64,000 nt of DNA from Desulfurella amilsii (lineage in GTDB: Bacteria; Campylobacterota_A; Desulfurellia; Desulfurellales; Desulfurellaceae), in assembly GCF_002119425.1 (NCBI RefSeq), contig NZ_MDSU01000001.1, positions 124,001-188,000 on the forward strand. Direction: 5' to 3'. Positions 53,439 to 62,151 of the stretch are shown here, piece after piece. Both the position numbers and the translations under genes were made by a program. Within the stretch, counting starts at the first letter, position 1. Each line of letters starts with the position of its first letter. The notes below the pieces were generated by a model. The model saw only the letters and a program-made list of their open reading frames with translations. It made no database searches and was not told where the DNA came from.

Positions 53439-54686
53439 ATGCGACTAAGCGAAGATAAAAAATTAGTTTTTAAAAATATATTTTTTTTGGGTTTAATGCA
53501 GGGTGCAAACTATATTTTACCTTTTATTACCATACCATACTTAGTTAGAACAATTGGTATAGAAAAGTACGGTCTTGTAGCTTTTGCCCAATCCTTTGCG
53601 GCATACTTTGTTATTTTTACCGATTACGGCTTTAGTTTATCTGCAACAAAATTAATATCAATAAACCGTGACAATCCTCAAAAAATCTCTGAAATATTTT
53701 CATCTGTTTTATTTGTAAAATTGGTTTTTGTGATTTTTGGCATAGCTTTATCTACAATTATTATTTTTAGTTTTAAAAAGTTTTATAGCCAGTATGAGAT
53801 ATTCTATTTTTCGCTTTTGGTATTGATTGGACAGATGCTTTTTCCTGTATGGCTTTTCCAGGGCTTAGAAAAAATGAAATACATCACATTCATAAATATA
53901 CTGATAAAACTTATTTTTACTTTATGTATATTTATTTTTATCAGGCAAGAAAAAGATTACCTGTACGTGCCTTTGATTAATTCACTGGGCTTTTTGGTTG
54001 GGGGCTTAGTAGCTTTCTATATTGCAATAAAGCAATTTAATATCAAATTCACATTTAATTTAATAAATATTAAAAATCAACTTATTGATGGCTGGCACTT
54101 ATTTTTGGCAATATTGTCAACGAACATTTATAGAAACGCGAATACATTTTTTTTAGGTCTTGTATCCACAAACACAGCTGTGGGCTATTATGCATTGGCT
54201 TCGAAAATTATTATGAGCTTACAGGCCCTGATGAGTCCAATTAGTCAAAGCCTATATCCGCATTTATCCAAAAAATACCACAGCATATCAAGAAAAAATG
54301 CTATTAAAAATTTATTTTCTATAGCTAAATACTATGGTTTAATACTTTTTGTAATTGTTTTTTTAGTATTGATATTCTCTAATTTTATTATAAAAATAAT
54401 TGCTGCAAAACCCATGATTGAGGCTGTAATTGATATGAGGATTTTAAGCTTTGTAATATTGTTTGGTAGCTTCAACTATCTATTTGGTACGATAGGTCTA
54501 ATTAATCTAAGCTTCGAAAGATACTTTACAAAAAGCATTGTGTTTGTATCAATATTTGATATAATAGCGTGTTTAACGCTAGGATATTTTTTTAAAGATT
54601 TGGGGGCGAGTATTGCGTTTGTTGCCAGTGAGTTTTTTTTGTTATTGTTAGTTTTTGGTAAGATTTTGAGGATACGTAATGAATAA
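53439..54686 (+). CDS. Wzx-type polysaccharide flippase
   Basis: This 415-residue integral membrane protein with about 12 helices belongs to the MOP superfamily. The start VFKNIFFLGLMQGANYILPFITIPYLVRTIG (core LMQGANYILPFIT.PYLVRTIG) is characteristic of O-antigen and polysaccharide transporters. It moves undecaprenyl-linked oligosaccharide units across the inner membrane. No ribosome binding site is evident; the gene starts 24 bases after manC. The stop overlaps the glycosyltransferase start by 8 bases. No matching polymerase gene is in the window. Confidence 0.9.
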   Translation: MRLSEDKKLVFKNIFFLGLMQGANYILPFITIPYLVRTIGIEKYGLVAFAQSFAAYFVIFTDYGFSLSATKLISINRDNPQKISEIFSSVLFVKLVFVIFGIALSTIIIFSFKKFYSQYEIFYFSLLVLIGQMLFPVWLFQGLEKMKYITFINILIKLIFTLCIFIFIRQEKDYLYVPLINSLGFLVGGLVAFYIAIKQFNIKFTFNLINIKNQLIDGWHLFLAILSTNIYRNANTFFLGLVSTNTAVGYYALASKIIMSLQALMSPISQSLYPHLSKKYHSISRKNAIKNLFSIAKYYGLILFVIVFLVLIFSNFIIKIIAAKPMIEAVIDMRILSFVILFGSFNYLFGTIGLINLSFERYFTKSIVFVSIFDIIACLTLGYFFKDLGASIAFVASEFFLLLLVFGKILRIRNE

Positions 54687-55677
54687 ACCGAAAGTATCAA
54701 TTACTGTACCAGTATACAATCAAGCAAAATATATAAAACAAGCTATAGATTCTGCTTTAGGACAAGATTATCCAAATTTAGAAGTAATAGTATCCGATGA
54801 TGCATCTTTTGATGAAACAAAAGACATTGTAAAACAATATCAAGATAAACGTTTAAAGTATTTTAGAAACGAAAAAAATATTGGCAGGGTGGCTAATCAT
54901 AGAAAGCCTTTATACGAATATGCAATGGGTGATTATGTACTAAATCTTGATGGTGATGATTATTTAATATCGACTGATGCCATTTCTACAATGATAAACC
55001 AAATAGATTTTTATAACAAAAAAGAATGTGCAAATATAGTTATGGTTATGGCATTAGCTGAAACTGTATATGATAATTCAAAAATAACATACAAACGCAA
55101 AGAAGAAACCTGTATAAATGGTTTTTATGTGTTTCTCAATTGGAATAAAATCCCATATTTTCATGCTGCAACACTGTTTTCAAGACAGGCTGCTTTAAAA
55201 ATTGGATTTTATAAACACGATATAATAAATGAAGATGTTGAATCTTTTTTAAGACTGTGTCTTTCGGGTAATGTAATTCTTTCAAACAAAACAGTCGCGG
55301 TTTGGAGACTTCATGAAAATAATATTTCTATGACATCTGATATTGATAAATTATTTGAAAGTTTGGAGTTTATCAAATCGCCTCATAGGTATGCGCTTGG
55401 TCTTGGATATAACAAAAAACAGCTATTAAGATGGAAAACTACAATGCTATTTAATAGATACAACAAAATGCTTAGTAAGATTTTGCTACAAAAAAATAAA
55501 AAATTATTTGTAGCTTATTTGAAAAGGTTGCATAAAGAAGATAAAAAAGGTTTTAAAGTGGTTTTTTACCCTAAAAATATTGTAAAAATAATTAGTTTTT
55601 ATGTGCCTTTTTTATTTGAGGCTCTAAGACGTATTAAATGGTTTTTTACTAACAAATCAAAGCCGCCAAAACTCTGA
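54679..55677 (+). CDS. Family 2 glycosyltransferase
   Basis: This 332-residue GT-A enzyme has VSITVPVYNQAKYIKQAIDS at the start and LEVIVSDDASFDETKDIV next. The metal-binding motif NLDGDDYL is near residue 95. The later NEDVESFLRLCLSG holds the usual ED acceptor-site acid. It adds a sugar to a lipid-linked or glycan acceptor. The donor is unknown, and GDP-mannose is suggested by the neighbour manC. The C-terminal 80 residues are basic and helical and may sit on the membrane. Confidence 0.9.
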   Translation: MNKPKVSITVPVYNQAKYIKQAIDSALGQDYPNLEVIVSDDASFDETKDIVKQYQDKRLKYFRNEKNIGRVANHRKPLYEYAMGDYVLNLDGDDYLISTDAISTMINQIDFYNKKECANIVMVMALAETVYDNSKITYKRKEETCINGFYVFLNWNKIPYFHAATLFSRQAALKIGFYKHDIINEDVESFLRLCLSGNVILSNKTVAVWRLHENNISMTSDIDKLFESLEFIKSPHRYALGLGYNKKQLLRWKTTMLFNRYNKMLSKILLQKNKKLFVAYLKRLHKEDKKGFKVVFYPKNIVKIISFYVPFLFEALRRIKWFFTNKSKPPKL

Positions 55678-55779
55678 TATCTAAAAATCATCATATTTGA
55701 AAGTTTTTTGTTGACAAAATTATTTTGTTATATATTGTATAATCGTATTATATGAGTATGTCATTTTATGGAGGTGTGT
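55678..55779 (+). promoter_or_regulatory. Promoter region of the exported SCP2-like gene
   Basis: TTGACA (55711-55716) and TATAAT (55738-55743) are 21 bases apart, longer than usual, so an alternative -10 or an activator may be needed. A GGAGGTG site precedes the ATG at 55780. Confidence 0.4.
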
Positions 55780-56271
55780 ATGTTTAAACGGTTAATATTA
55801 AGTTCATTGATTTTGTTTGGTTTAAGTTCGATATCGTTTGCAGCAGAGCCATGGATGAGTCCCAGTTGGACTAAAGAATTTTGCTCTTACTGGAATGAGC
55901 ACCTACAGTCTACTATGGCAGAATGGTCAAATTACAATGTAAACAAAGAAAAAGGCTATAAAACAATAGCTTTTTACAGACAGGATTGTAACCCAAAAGT
56001 GATTTCAGCAGTTGAAGTTAAATATGAAAATGGCAAGGCTGTTTGTATTTACGGTGGTTTGCAAAAAGATCAACACCCAGAGTTTGTAATGTATGCGACT
56101 ACTAAAAATTGGAAATCTTTAGCGGCAGGTGAGTTTGGTTTTCTAAACATAGGAATGTTTACAAAAATGACCTTCAAAGGTTCAAAAGGCGAAGCTATGC
56201 AATTTATTGCTCCTTTTAAAGCTTTTTTGGTTGATTTAGGAAAAGTTTCATATACCGATACCTGCCCTTAA
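55780..56271 (+). CDS. Exported SCP2-like protein
   Basis: This 163-residue protein has a signal peptide (MFKRLILSSLILFGLSSISF, then AA). The start is the ATG after the GGAGGTG site; an earlier in-frame ATG is upstream of that site. The C-terminal half, YATTKNWKSLAAGEFGFLNI followed by MTFKGSKGEAMQFIAPFKAF, resembles the W..L..GE...M..FM.GK...KGD..LAM.L..F pattern of sterol-carrier SCP2 domains. Three or four Cys may form disulfides in the periplasm. A lipid- or hydrophobe-binding role is possible. It is a single-gene unit with its own terminator. Confidence 0.5.
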   Translation: MFKRLILSSLILFGLSSISFAAEPWMSPSWTKEFCSYWNEHLQSTMAEWSNYNVNKEKGYKTIAFYRQDCNPKVISAVEVKYENGKAVCIYGGLQKDQHPEFVMYATTKNWKSLAAGEFGFLNIGMFTKMTFKGSKGEAMQFIAPFKAFLVDLGKVSYTDTCP

Positions 56272-56278
56272 GATTTTT

Positions 56279-56309
56279 TCTGCCTGTAAAACTGCAGGCA
56301 GATTTTTTT
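56279..56309 (+). terminator. Rho-independent terminator of the SCP2-like gene
   Basis: An eight-bp stem, TCTGCCTG (56279-56286) with CAGGCAGA (56295-56302), has an eight-base loop and is followed by seven T. It separates the SCP2-like gene from the globin-PsiE gene. Confidence 0.88.
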
Positions 56310-56346
56310 CTTGACAAATCTTTTTTTTTAATTAAAAAAACTAAAT

Positions 56347-57249
56347 ATGGAAACAATACAGAACATAAACCAAATATATAACTTTACAAAAGAGGACATA
56401 AGTAATCTTGGTAGCTTAAAAGAATTAGCGCAAAGCAATGCTAATAACTTCATAGAGGGGCTTTATCAGTTTATATCTAAGTTCGATAACTATAGTAAGT
56501 TTTTATCTGATGAGGAAATCAAAAACCGCCACAAAGAGAAGCTTAGAATCTGGTTTTTAGATTTATTTAGCGCAAAATACAACGAAGACTATCTTAGAAA
56601 AATAAAAAAAATTGGAGAAGTACATGCACAGATTGGCTTACCGTCGCATTATGTTAGCGCCACAATGAGCTTTATTAAATCATTTTTGCATAGCCTCATA
56701 TTAGAAAATTATGATATTCTTTATAGACAGGAAGAGTTAAAACTGTCCGTAGATAAGATATTGGACATAAATTTGGACGTAATGACAAGCTCATACATTG
56801 ATGAAAATCAATTCTATATTGCAAAAAGTAAAATTGAAACAAACATTGTGCGTTTGAGTTCAAGAATTTCTTATTTTTTTGACGTTGGTTTGGTTAGTTT
56901 GCTTGTATTCACAAGTTTTCTGATATTTTTCTTGTTTGTTTCTGATATAGTTAAATTTTTGTTTAACGCTACTTCTTCATTTGAAAATACAGTGGTAAAT
57001 ATACTAGGCGCTATGTTAATTTTATGGACAATAAGAGAGCTTTTAGAAGAAGAAGTAAAGCGCCTAAAGGGAAAAAAATTTGCTTTAAATGTGTTTATAA
57101 GTCTTGCAATGGCGGCATTATTGCGTAAGATATTGATATTTTCGCTAGAGCCTCAAAAGTCTGAGGAGGTTGCTGTACTTGGCTTGCTTGTTTTAATTTT
57201 GGGCATAGTATATTGGTTAATGAATATCAGCGAGCAAAAAAAGCAATAG
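56347..57249 (+). CDS. Globin-coupled PsiE-like membrane protein
   Basis: This 300-residue protein has two parts. Residues 1-165 form an all-helical protoglobin/globin-coupled-sensor domain, with the likely haem-ligand His93 in IGEVHAQIGLPSHYV. Residues 178-292 form four membrane helices of the PsiE type, with GAMLILWTIRELLEEEVKRL and AALLRKILIFSL matching the conserved E..R.....R and RK.I positions. PsiE is a phosphate-starvation-inducible protein of unknown action. A TTGACA (56311) lies upstream, but there is no ribosome binding site. The Pst operon starts 640 bases downstream. The globin part should bind haem, and a gas ligand is inferred. Confidence 0.75.
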   Translation: METIQNINQIYNFTKEDISNLGSLKELAQSNANNFIEGLYQFISKFDNYSKFLSDEEIKNRHKEKLRIWFLDLFSAKYNEDYLRKIKKIGEVHAQIGLPSHYVSATMSFIKSFLHSLILENYDILYRQEELKLSVDKILDINLDVMTSSYIDENQFYIAKSKIETNIVRLSSRISYFFDVGLVSLLVFTSFLIFFLFVSDIVKFLFNATSSFENTVVNILGAMLILWTIRELLEEEVKRLKGKKFALNVFISLAMAALLRKILIFSLEPQKSEEVAVLGLLVLILGIVYWLMNISEQKKQ

Positions 57250-57279
57250 AGTCTTTTTAAAATAATTTGATTTTTATAT

Positions 57280-57292
57280 TTATCTGTGATAA
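57280..57292. promoter_or_regulatory. Palindrome upstream of the thioredoxin-like gene
   Basis: TTATC-TGT-GATAA is a perfect 13-base inverted repeat, 29 bases before the ATG of the thioredoxin-like gene. It could be a regulator site. There is no clear -35/-10 pair around it. Confidence 0.25.
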
Positions 57293-57321
57293 CTTTAAGC
57301 TCTTAATAATGGAGGTTTGTT

Positions 57322-57789
57322 ATGCGTGCAAAAAAATATTTTTTTGTATTAATAATGGTTTTTGTTTTAACAAGCAATGCTTTTGCATTTAATTTAGATT
57401 TAGTAGGCACAAATGGGCAAAGGGCAAATGTGTCAAATTTTAAAAATAAAATTGTTGTGATGACTTTTTTTGATATTGGCTGTTATTACTGTCAAAAAGA
57501 AGTACCTACGTTAAACAAGCTATATGAGCTTTATGGCAAAAATCAGAAAAATGTGATTGTAATAGGTGTTGATCCATTCGATCATATTGGACAGATTAGA
57601 GCATTTGCGTCGCAGTTTGGTGTTAAATATCCTCTATATTGGGGTAATTACGCTCAAACTGCTCCACTTGGGGGAATTTTTGCTACGCCGACAAGCATTT
57701 TCATAAATAAACAAGGTATCTCAAAGGTTAGAGTACCAGGTCAAATTGGCGAGCAGGATTTTATTGAAATTATCAAATCCCTACAATAG
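57322..57789 (+). CDS. Periplasmic thioredoxin-like (TlpA/redoxin) protein
   Basis: This 155-residue protein has a signal peptide (MRAKKYFFVLIMVFVLTSNAFAF) and a thioredoxin fold. The CxxC is CYYC in FFDIGCYYCQKEVPTLNKLY, and the cis-Pro is in FATPTSIF. VIVIGVDPFDHIGQIRAFASQF fits the TlpA/AhpC-TSA insertion. It probably reduces or resolves disulfides in the periplasm, for instance for cytochrome maturation or the Cys-bearing SCP2-like protein nearby. A GGAGG site lies before the ATG. Confidence 0.92.
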   Translation: MRAKKYFFVLIMVFVLTSNAFAFNLDLVGTNGQRANVSNFKNKIVVMTFFDIGCYYCQKEVPTLNKLYELYGKNQKNVIVIGVDPFDHIGQIRAFASQFGVKYPLYWGNYAQTAPLGGIFATPTSIFINKQGISKVRVPGQIGEQDFIEIIKSLQ

Positions 57790-57793
57790 CCGC

Positions 57794-57848
57794 TTTACAA
57801 AAATTTTACAATTTCTTGATGTTTAATTAACAACTTATAATATATAAT
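57794..57848 (+). promoter_or_regulatory. Candidate Pho box and promoter of pstSCAB-phoUBR
   Basis: TTTACA (57794), TTTACA (57805), TTGATG (57816) and TTAACA (57827) begin every 11 bases, the spacing that PhoB proteins recognise. Two TATAAT boxes follow (57836-57841 and 57843-57848). The last repeat ends 10 bases before the second box and may take the place of a -35. A small hairpin, GGCGTT-GCAAT-AGCGCC (57860-57876), is in the leader. Confidence 0.62.
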
Positions 57849-57891
57849 ACAAAGAAAGGGGCGTTGCAATAGCGCCAATTTGGGGGTGTGT

Positions 57892-58902
57892 ATGAACTTA
57901 TCTAAATGGTTTTTTCTTACTTTGGCTTTTTTAATCTTTATTGGTTTAGGTAAATCTTATGCTGCAAACATCAACGGCGCAGGTTCAACTTTTGCTTACC
58001 CAGTTTACACTAAGTGGGCTTTTGAGTATGAGAAAGTTACGGGCGCGGAAGTAAACTATCAGGGTGTTGGCTCTGGTGCAGGTATACAGCAAGTTAGTCA
58101 AGGGATTGTTGCATTTGGTGGCTCAGATATGTGTTTATCTAAAAAAGAGCTTGATAAAAAAAATTTGCTTCAGTTTCCCTCTCTTGTTGGAGGTATAGTA
58201 TTGGTGGTAAATATTCCAGGTATTAAGGATAACCAGCTCAAATTATCTGATGCTGTTATCCCTAAAATATTTATGGGACAAATTAAGTATTGGGATGATC
58301 CCCAAATTAGAAAGGATAATCCTGGTTTAAGACTACCACATATACCTATTACAATAGTTCACAGGGCAGACGGCTCTGGCACAAACTGGAATGTTACATA
58401 CTGGCTAAGCCAGATTAACAAAGAATGGGATGAGAAAATCCACTACGGTTTATCTGTAAACTGGCCAACAGGTGTGGGTGGTAAAGGCAATATGGGTGTA
58501 TCAAACTATGTAAAACAGATCAAGGGCTCAATTGGATATGTAGAGTATGCATTTTGGCTGCAAAGTCATCTAACAAGTGTAGTATTGCAAAACAAAGAAG
58601 GCAAGTGGGTTGTACCTACTGTTGCAGCATTTAAAGAAGCTGCTGCAAAAGCAAACTGGCAAGCAAGCAATGGTTTTTGTGAAGCTTTGGTAAACCAAAG
58701 TGGTCCAAAGACTTGGCCAATCGTATCTGGTACTTTTGTGCTAATACCAAAACAGTCTAACCCTCAACACAAGCAAGCGGTTAAGTTCTTTAAATGGGCA
58801 TTTGAACATGGCAATAAAGCAGCTGAGAGTCTAGGCTACATTCCATTGCCTCAATCAACGAAAGGCTTGATATTCAAATATTTAAATGAAAATAAGTTTT
58901 AA
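57892..58902 (+). CDS. pstS: Phosphate ABC transporter, substrate-binding protein
   Basis: This 336-residue periplasmic protein has a signal peptide (LSKWFFLTLAFLIFIGLGKSYA). The phosphate site motifs are INGAGSTFAYPVYTKWAFEY and GVGSGAGIQQV. They are followed by AFGGSDMCLSKKEL, IPITIVHRADGSGTNWNVTY and NWPTGVGGKGNMGVS. It captures phosphate for PstCAB. I use the ATG after GGGGGTG and not the TTG four codons earlier. It is first in the operon and is followed by an intercistronic hairpin. Confidence 0.96.
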   Translation: MNLSKWFFLTLAFLIFIGLGKSYAANINGAGSTFAYPVYTKWAFEYEKVTGAEVNYQGVGSGAGIQQVSQGIVAFGGSDMCLSKKELDKKNLLQFPSLVGGIVLVVNIPGIKDNQLKLSDAVIPKIFMGQIKYWDDPQIRKDNPGLRLPHIPITIVHRADGSGTNWNVTYWLSQINKEWDEKIHYGLSVNWPTGVGGKGNMGVSNYVKQIKGSIGYVEYAFWLQSHLTSVVLQNKEGKWVVPTVAAFKEAAAKANWQASNGFCEALVNQSGPKTWPIVSGTFVLIPKQSNPQHKQAVKFFKWAFEHGNKAAESLGYIPLPQSTKGLIFKYLNENKF

Positions 58903-58906
58903 AATT

Positions 58907-58930
58907 TGGGAGGTACCTCTCCCATTTTTT
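58907..58930 (+). terminator. Intercistronic hairpin between pstS and pstC
   Basis: TGGGAG (58907-58912) pairs with CTCCCA (58919-58924) around a six-base loop and is followed by six T. It would stop or stabilise part of the transcripts so that pstS is made in excess. It is a weaker terminator than the one after korC. Confidence 0.6.
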
Positions 58931-58944
58931 AAAAAGGATTGGTT

Positions 58945-59871
58945 ATGAAAAAAAAGTTTGTTATGATTGATTTTTTTCTTAAACATATTTCTATGTTTTT
59001 TGCTTATTTTGTTTTGCTTGTTATTTTTGGTTTATTCCTGGTTTTGTATATAAATTCAAAAGATGCTATAAATCATTTTGGTTTTTTTAGCTTTTTAACT
59101 AGCAATATATGGTCTCCTGCTTTCGATAAATTTGGTGGCTTAATTGCACTTATTGGAACATTTTTGACGACTGTAATTTCTGCAATAATAGCCATACCTA
59201 TAGCACTTGGTATAGCTATATTTTTGGTTGAAATTTGCCCAAATTTTTTAAAAACGCCTATTGGGATAGCAATAGAGTTACTTGCTGCTATTCCTAGCGT
59301 AATCTATGGTTTTTGGGGTTTGTTTTATTTGGGTCCTTTAATTGAAAAATATGTTCAGCCTCTTTTTAATGCCACACTGGCAAAACTGCCAATAGTAGGT
59401 CAGTATTTTTATGGATATTCTTCAAGCGTGAGTTTATTTACCGCTAGTGCGGTGCTTGCTATAATGATTATACCATTTACTGCTGCTTTAACGCGGGACG
59501 CGTTAAAAATAACGCCAGATTTACTTAAAGAGTCTGCCTATGCATTAGGTGCAACGAAATGGGAAACTATATCAAAAGTTATGTTTAGATATTCAAAAGG
59601 TGCTATCATTGGCGCTGTACTTATTAGTTTAGGTAGGGCAATAGGCGAGACAATGGCTGTTACTTTTGTTATTGGAAACCAAGATAGTCTGCCTACGTCA
59701 TTAATGTCTGCTACTACTACAGTTACAGCAACAATAGCAAACGAGTTTACAGAGGCAAGTTCCCACCTTTACTTGTCTTCAATGTACCTTTTGGCTTTAA
59801 TTTTATTTTTGTTAAGTTTTCTCTTGATCATTGGATCAAAAATGTTTTTTTTGAGAAAAGTGAGGGATTAA
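58945..59871 (+). CDS. pstC: Phosphate ABC transporter permease PstC
   Basis: This 308-residue permease has about six helices. The region between, FDKFGGLIALIGTFLTTVISAIIAIPIALGIAIFLVE (core P.a.g.aifL.E), is a family hallmark. The cytoplasmic EAA loop ALKITPDLLKESAYALGATKWETISKVMF docks PstB, and GRAIGETMAVTFVIGN follows. I start at the ATG after AAAGGA; an in-frame TTG two codons earlier is weaker. It ends one base before pstA. Confidence 0.95.
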   Translation: MKKKFVMIDFFLKHISMFFAYFVLLVIFGLFLVLYINSKDAINHFGFFSFLTSNIWSPAFDKFGGLIALIGTFLTTVISAIIAIPIALGIAIFLVEICPNFLKTPIGIAIELLAAIPSVIYGFWGLFYLGPLIEKYVQPLFNATLAKLPIVGQYFYGYSSSVSLFTASAVLAIMIIPFTAALTRDALKITPDLLKESAYALGATKWETISKVMFRYSKGAIIGAVLISLGRAIGETMAVTFVIGNQDSLPTSLMSATTTVTATIANEFTEASSHLYLSSMYLLALILFLLSFLLIIGSKMFFLRKVRD

Positions 59872-59872
59872 A

Positions 59873-60706
59873 ATGAGAAAACGCAAAATAAAAAACTATA
59901 TAGGCTTGTTAATTTCAACAATTAGTGCTTTTATTGGTTTATTTTTTTTGCTTTGGATAATTGTGAGCTTAATCGAGAAAGGTTTTCACTATGTTAACTG
60001 GTCAGTGTTTACACAAAATGCTGTCTCTCCAGGAGATGAAGGCGGGGGCTTGAAATTTGCAATTTTAGGCCAATTAGAGGTTGTAGGAATAGCTTCTTTG
60101 CTTGGAATACCAGCTGGTATTTTAGGCGGTATTTATTTGAGTGAGTATGGCAAAGATAGCGTTTTGTCAAATGTTATAAGAAATGTTTCTGATGCTATGA
60201 CGAGTATACCGTCTATAATAACAGGCATTTTTGTTTATGCTATAGTTGTTGTGCCAATGGGTGGTTTTTCTGTGTTGGCCGGCTCTATTGCACTTGCTTT
60301 GCTTATGATGCCTATTGTAATAAGCTCTATAGACAATATATTAAGGCTTGTGCCTAATGAATTAAGGGAAGCTGCTTATGCGTTGGGTGCACCAAAGTAT
60401 ATAGTGATTTTTAAAGTAGTTTCAAAAAAAGCCGTAGTGGGTATTGTAAGTGTAATTTTACTTGCGATATCAAGGATATTAGGTGAAACTGCACCGCTGT
60501 TATTTACTTCATTTAATAGTAATTTTGAAAGTTATAAATTAAATAAACCTATTGCAACACTAACTGTAACAATGTACGATTATGCAATGGGACCTTATGA
60601 TAGCTGGCACCATTTAGCTTGGGCAGCGGCAATTATTTTGACTTTTAGTGTATTGTTGTTTAATATTGCAAGTAGGTTGTTTTCTTATTGGAGGTTTAGT
60701 CGTTGA
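59873..60706 (+). CDS. pstA: Phosphate ABC transporter permease PstA
   Basis: This 277-residue permease also has about six helices. Landmarks are [35 protein letters not shown] (core PSI..GIF), the EAA-loop segment [26 protein letters not shown] and [16 protein letters not shown]. It forms the channel with PstC. The stop overlaps the pstB start. Confidence 0.95.
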   Translation: MRKRKIKNYIGLLISTISAFIGLFFLLWIIVSLIEKGFHYVNWSVFTQNAVSPGDEGGGLKFAILGQLEVVGIASLLGIPAGILGGIYLSEYGKDSVLSNVIRNVSDAMTSIPSIITGIFVYAIVVVPMGGFSVLAGSIALALLMMPIVISSIDNILRLVPNELREAAYALGAPKYIVIFKVVSKKAVVGIVSVILLAISRILGETAPLLFTSFNSNFESYKLNKPIATLTVTMYDYAMGPYDSWHHLAWAAAIILTFSVLLFNIASRLFSYWRFSR

Positions 60707-61482
60707 AATATATCTGTAAAATAGATGGAAAACAAAAAATTGATGTGCGAAATTTTAATTTTTATTATGGGAAGAAACTCGCCCTGAAAGATTTAAATTT
60801 TTGCATAAAAGAAAACACAATTTTAGCACTCATTGGTCCATCTGGATCTGGAAAAACCACTCTTGCAAGATGCTTTAATCGTATGCATGATTTGTATATC
60901 AATAATCACTATGAAGGAGAAATCTTTATTGATGACACAAACATTTTAGATCCGAAAATTGACTTGATTGAATTAAGGGATAGAGTGGGTATGGTTTTTC
61001 AAAAACCTACGGCTTTCCCTATGTCGATTTTTGAAAACATTGCATTTGGCTTGAAACTAAAAGGTATAAAAAATAAAACAGAGCTTAAAGACAGAGTAGA
61101 AAAAGCTCTAAAAGATGCTGCACTATGGGATGAGGTAAAAGATAGATTGGATAAATTAGCCACAAATCTTTCTGGTGGTCAGCAACAAAGGCTTTGTATT
61201 GCTCGTGCAATTGCAGTTGATCCTGAAGTTTTGGTGTTTGACGAATCTACGGCTTCACTTGATCCTATATCAACATCAAAAATTGAAGATTTAATGGTTG
61301 AACTTTCAAAAAAGTTGACTATTATAGCAGTAACACATAATTTGCAACAAGCGGCGCGTGTATCTGAGTATACGTTTTTTTTATTGGATGGTGAAGCAAT
61401 TGAATACGATAAAACAAATATTATGTTTACAAACCCAAAAGACAAAAAAACACAGGATTACATTATGGGTAGGTTTGGCTAG
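60703..61482 (+). CDS. pstB: Phosphate ABC transporter ATPase PstB
   Basis: This 259-residue ATPase starts at a TTG that overlaps the pstA stop, with GGAGG upstream. Walker A is [17 protein letters not shown] and the Q-loop is [22 protein letters not shown]. The signature is [17 protein letters not shown], Walker B is [12 protein letters not shown], and the His switch is [21 protein letters not shown]. Walker B has Ser (DES) where most PstB have Pro (DEP), a mild variation. It powers phosphate uptake. Confidence 0.96.
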   Translation: MKYICKIDGKQKIDVRNFNFYYGKKLALKDLNFCIKENTILALIGPSGSGKTTLARCFNRMHDLYINNHYEGEIFIDDTNILDPKIDLIELRDRVGMVFQKPTAFPMSIFENIAFGLKLKGIKNKTELKDRVEKALKDAALWDEVKDRLDKLATNLSGGQQQRLCIARAIAVDPEVLVFDESTASLDPISTSKIEDLMVELSKKLTIIAVTHNLQQAARVSEYTFFLLDGEAIEYDKTNIMFTNPKDKKTQDYIMGRFG

Positions 61483-61490
61483 GAGCTTAT

Positions 61491-62150
61491 ATGAGATTGT
61501 TAGATGAAGATTTAAGACAATTGAGAGTTAAAATTTCCAATATGGCACAAGCTGCTACACGCATGTTTATTGATTCAATTGATGCGCTTATACACAAAGA
61601 TCTGGATTTGGCTCAAAAAGTGAAAGAGTTAGATGACGAAGTAGATGCCCTAGATAATGATATAGACGAATTTTGCGCAAATTTAATAGCTCTAAGATGG
61701 CCTTTGGCTGAGGATTTAAGGATTGTTTTGTCTGCTTTAAAAATTAATACATTTTTAGAGCGTATTGCGGATAATGCCACAAATATTGCAGAGTGGATAG
61801 GGAAAATTGATTTTGTGGAGTTTAAGGTAGATACAAACGAAATTTCAAACATGAAAGATAAAACTGTAATTATGCTTGAAACAGCACTTGATTCTTTCTT
61901 TTCAAAAGACTATTCTAAGGCAATTTCTGTTATTAAAAGTGACGATTATGTGGACAAATGCGAATTGTCCATTATTAAAGAGATGGCTCAAATAACAAAT
62001 GAGCAAAATGCTTCTATTTTAACGATACCGATGATTTTCATAGCAAGGGCAATAGAGCGTATAGCAGATGAAGCAACAAATATTGCAGAATTATCACTGT
62101 ATATAGCAACTGGTGAGATTTTTAAGCACAAGCGCATCAAAGATCTATAA
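61491..62150 (+). CDS. phoU: Phosphate-signalling protein PhoU
   Basis: This 219-residue all-helical protein consists of two three-helix bundles, each with the E..D..E...D metal motif: KELDDEVDALDNDIDEFC near 43 and the second repeat near 150. LRIVLSALKINTFLERIADNATNIAEW is the typical core helix pair, repeated as IARAIERIADEATNIAEL. It links PstSCAB to PhoR and dampens phosphate signalling. It follows pstB after 8 bases and ends 1 base before phoB. Confidence 0.95.
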   Translation: MRLLDEDLRQLRVKISNMAQAATRMFIDSIDALIHKDLDLAQKVKELDDEVDALDNDIDEFCANLIALRWPLAEDLRIVLSALKINTFLERIADNATNIAEWIGKIDFVEFKVDTNEISNMKDKTVIMLETALDSFFSKDYSKAISVIKSDDYVDKCELSIIKEMAQITNEQNASILTIPMIFIARAIERIADEATNIAELSLYIATGEIFKHKRIKDL

Positions 62151-62151
62151 A

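Noticed and set aside
56311-56337. Complete promoter for the globin-PsiE gene at TTGACA 56311
   Set aside because: The -35 is perfect, but no acceptable -10 lies at 16-18 bases. I noted it in the gene entry and did not call a promoter.
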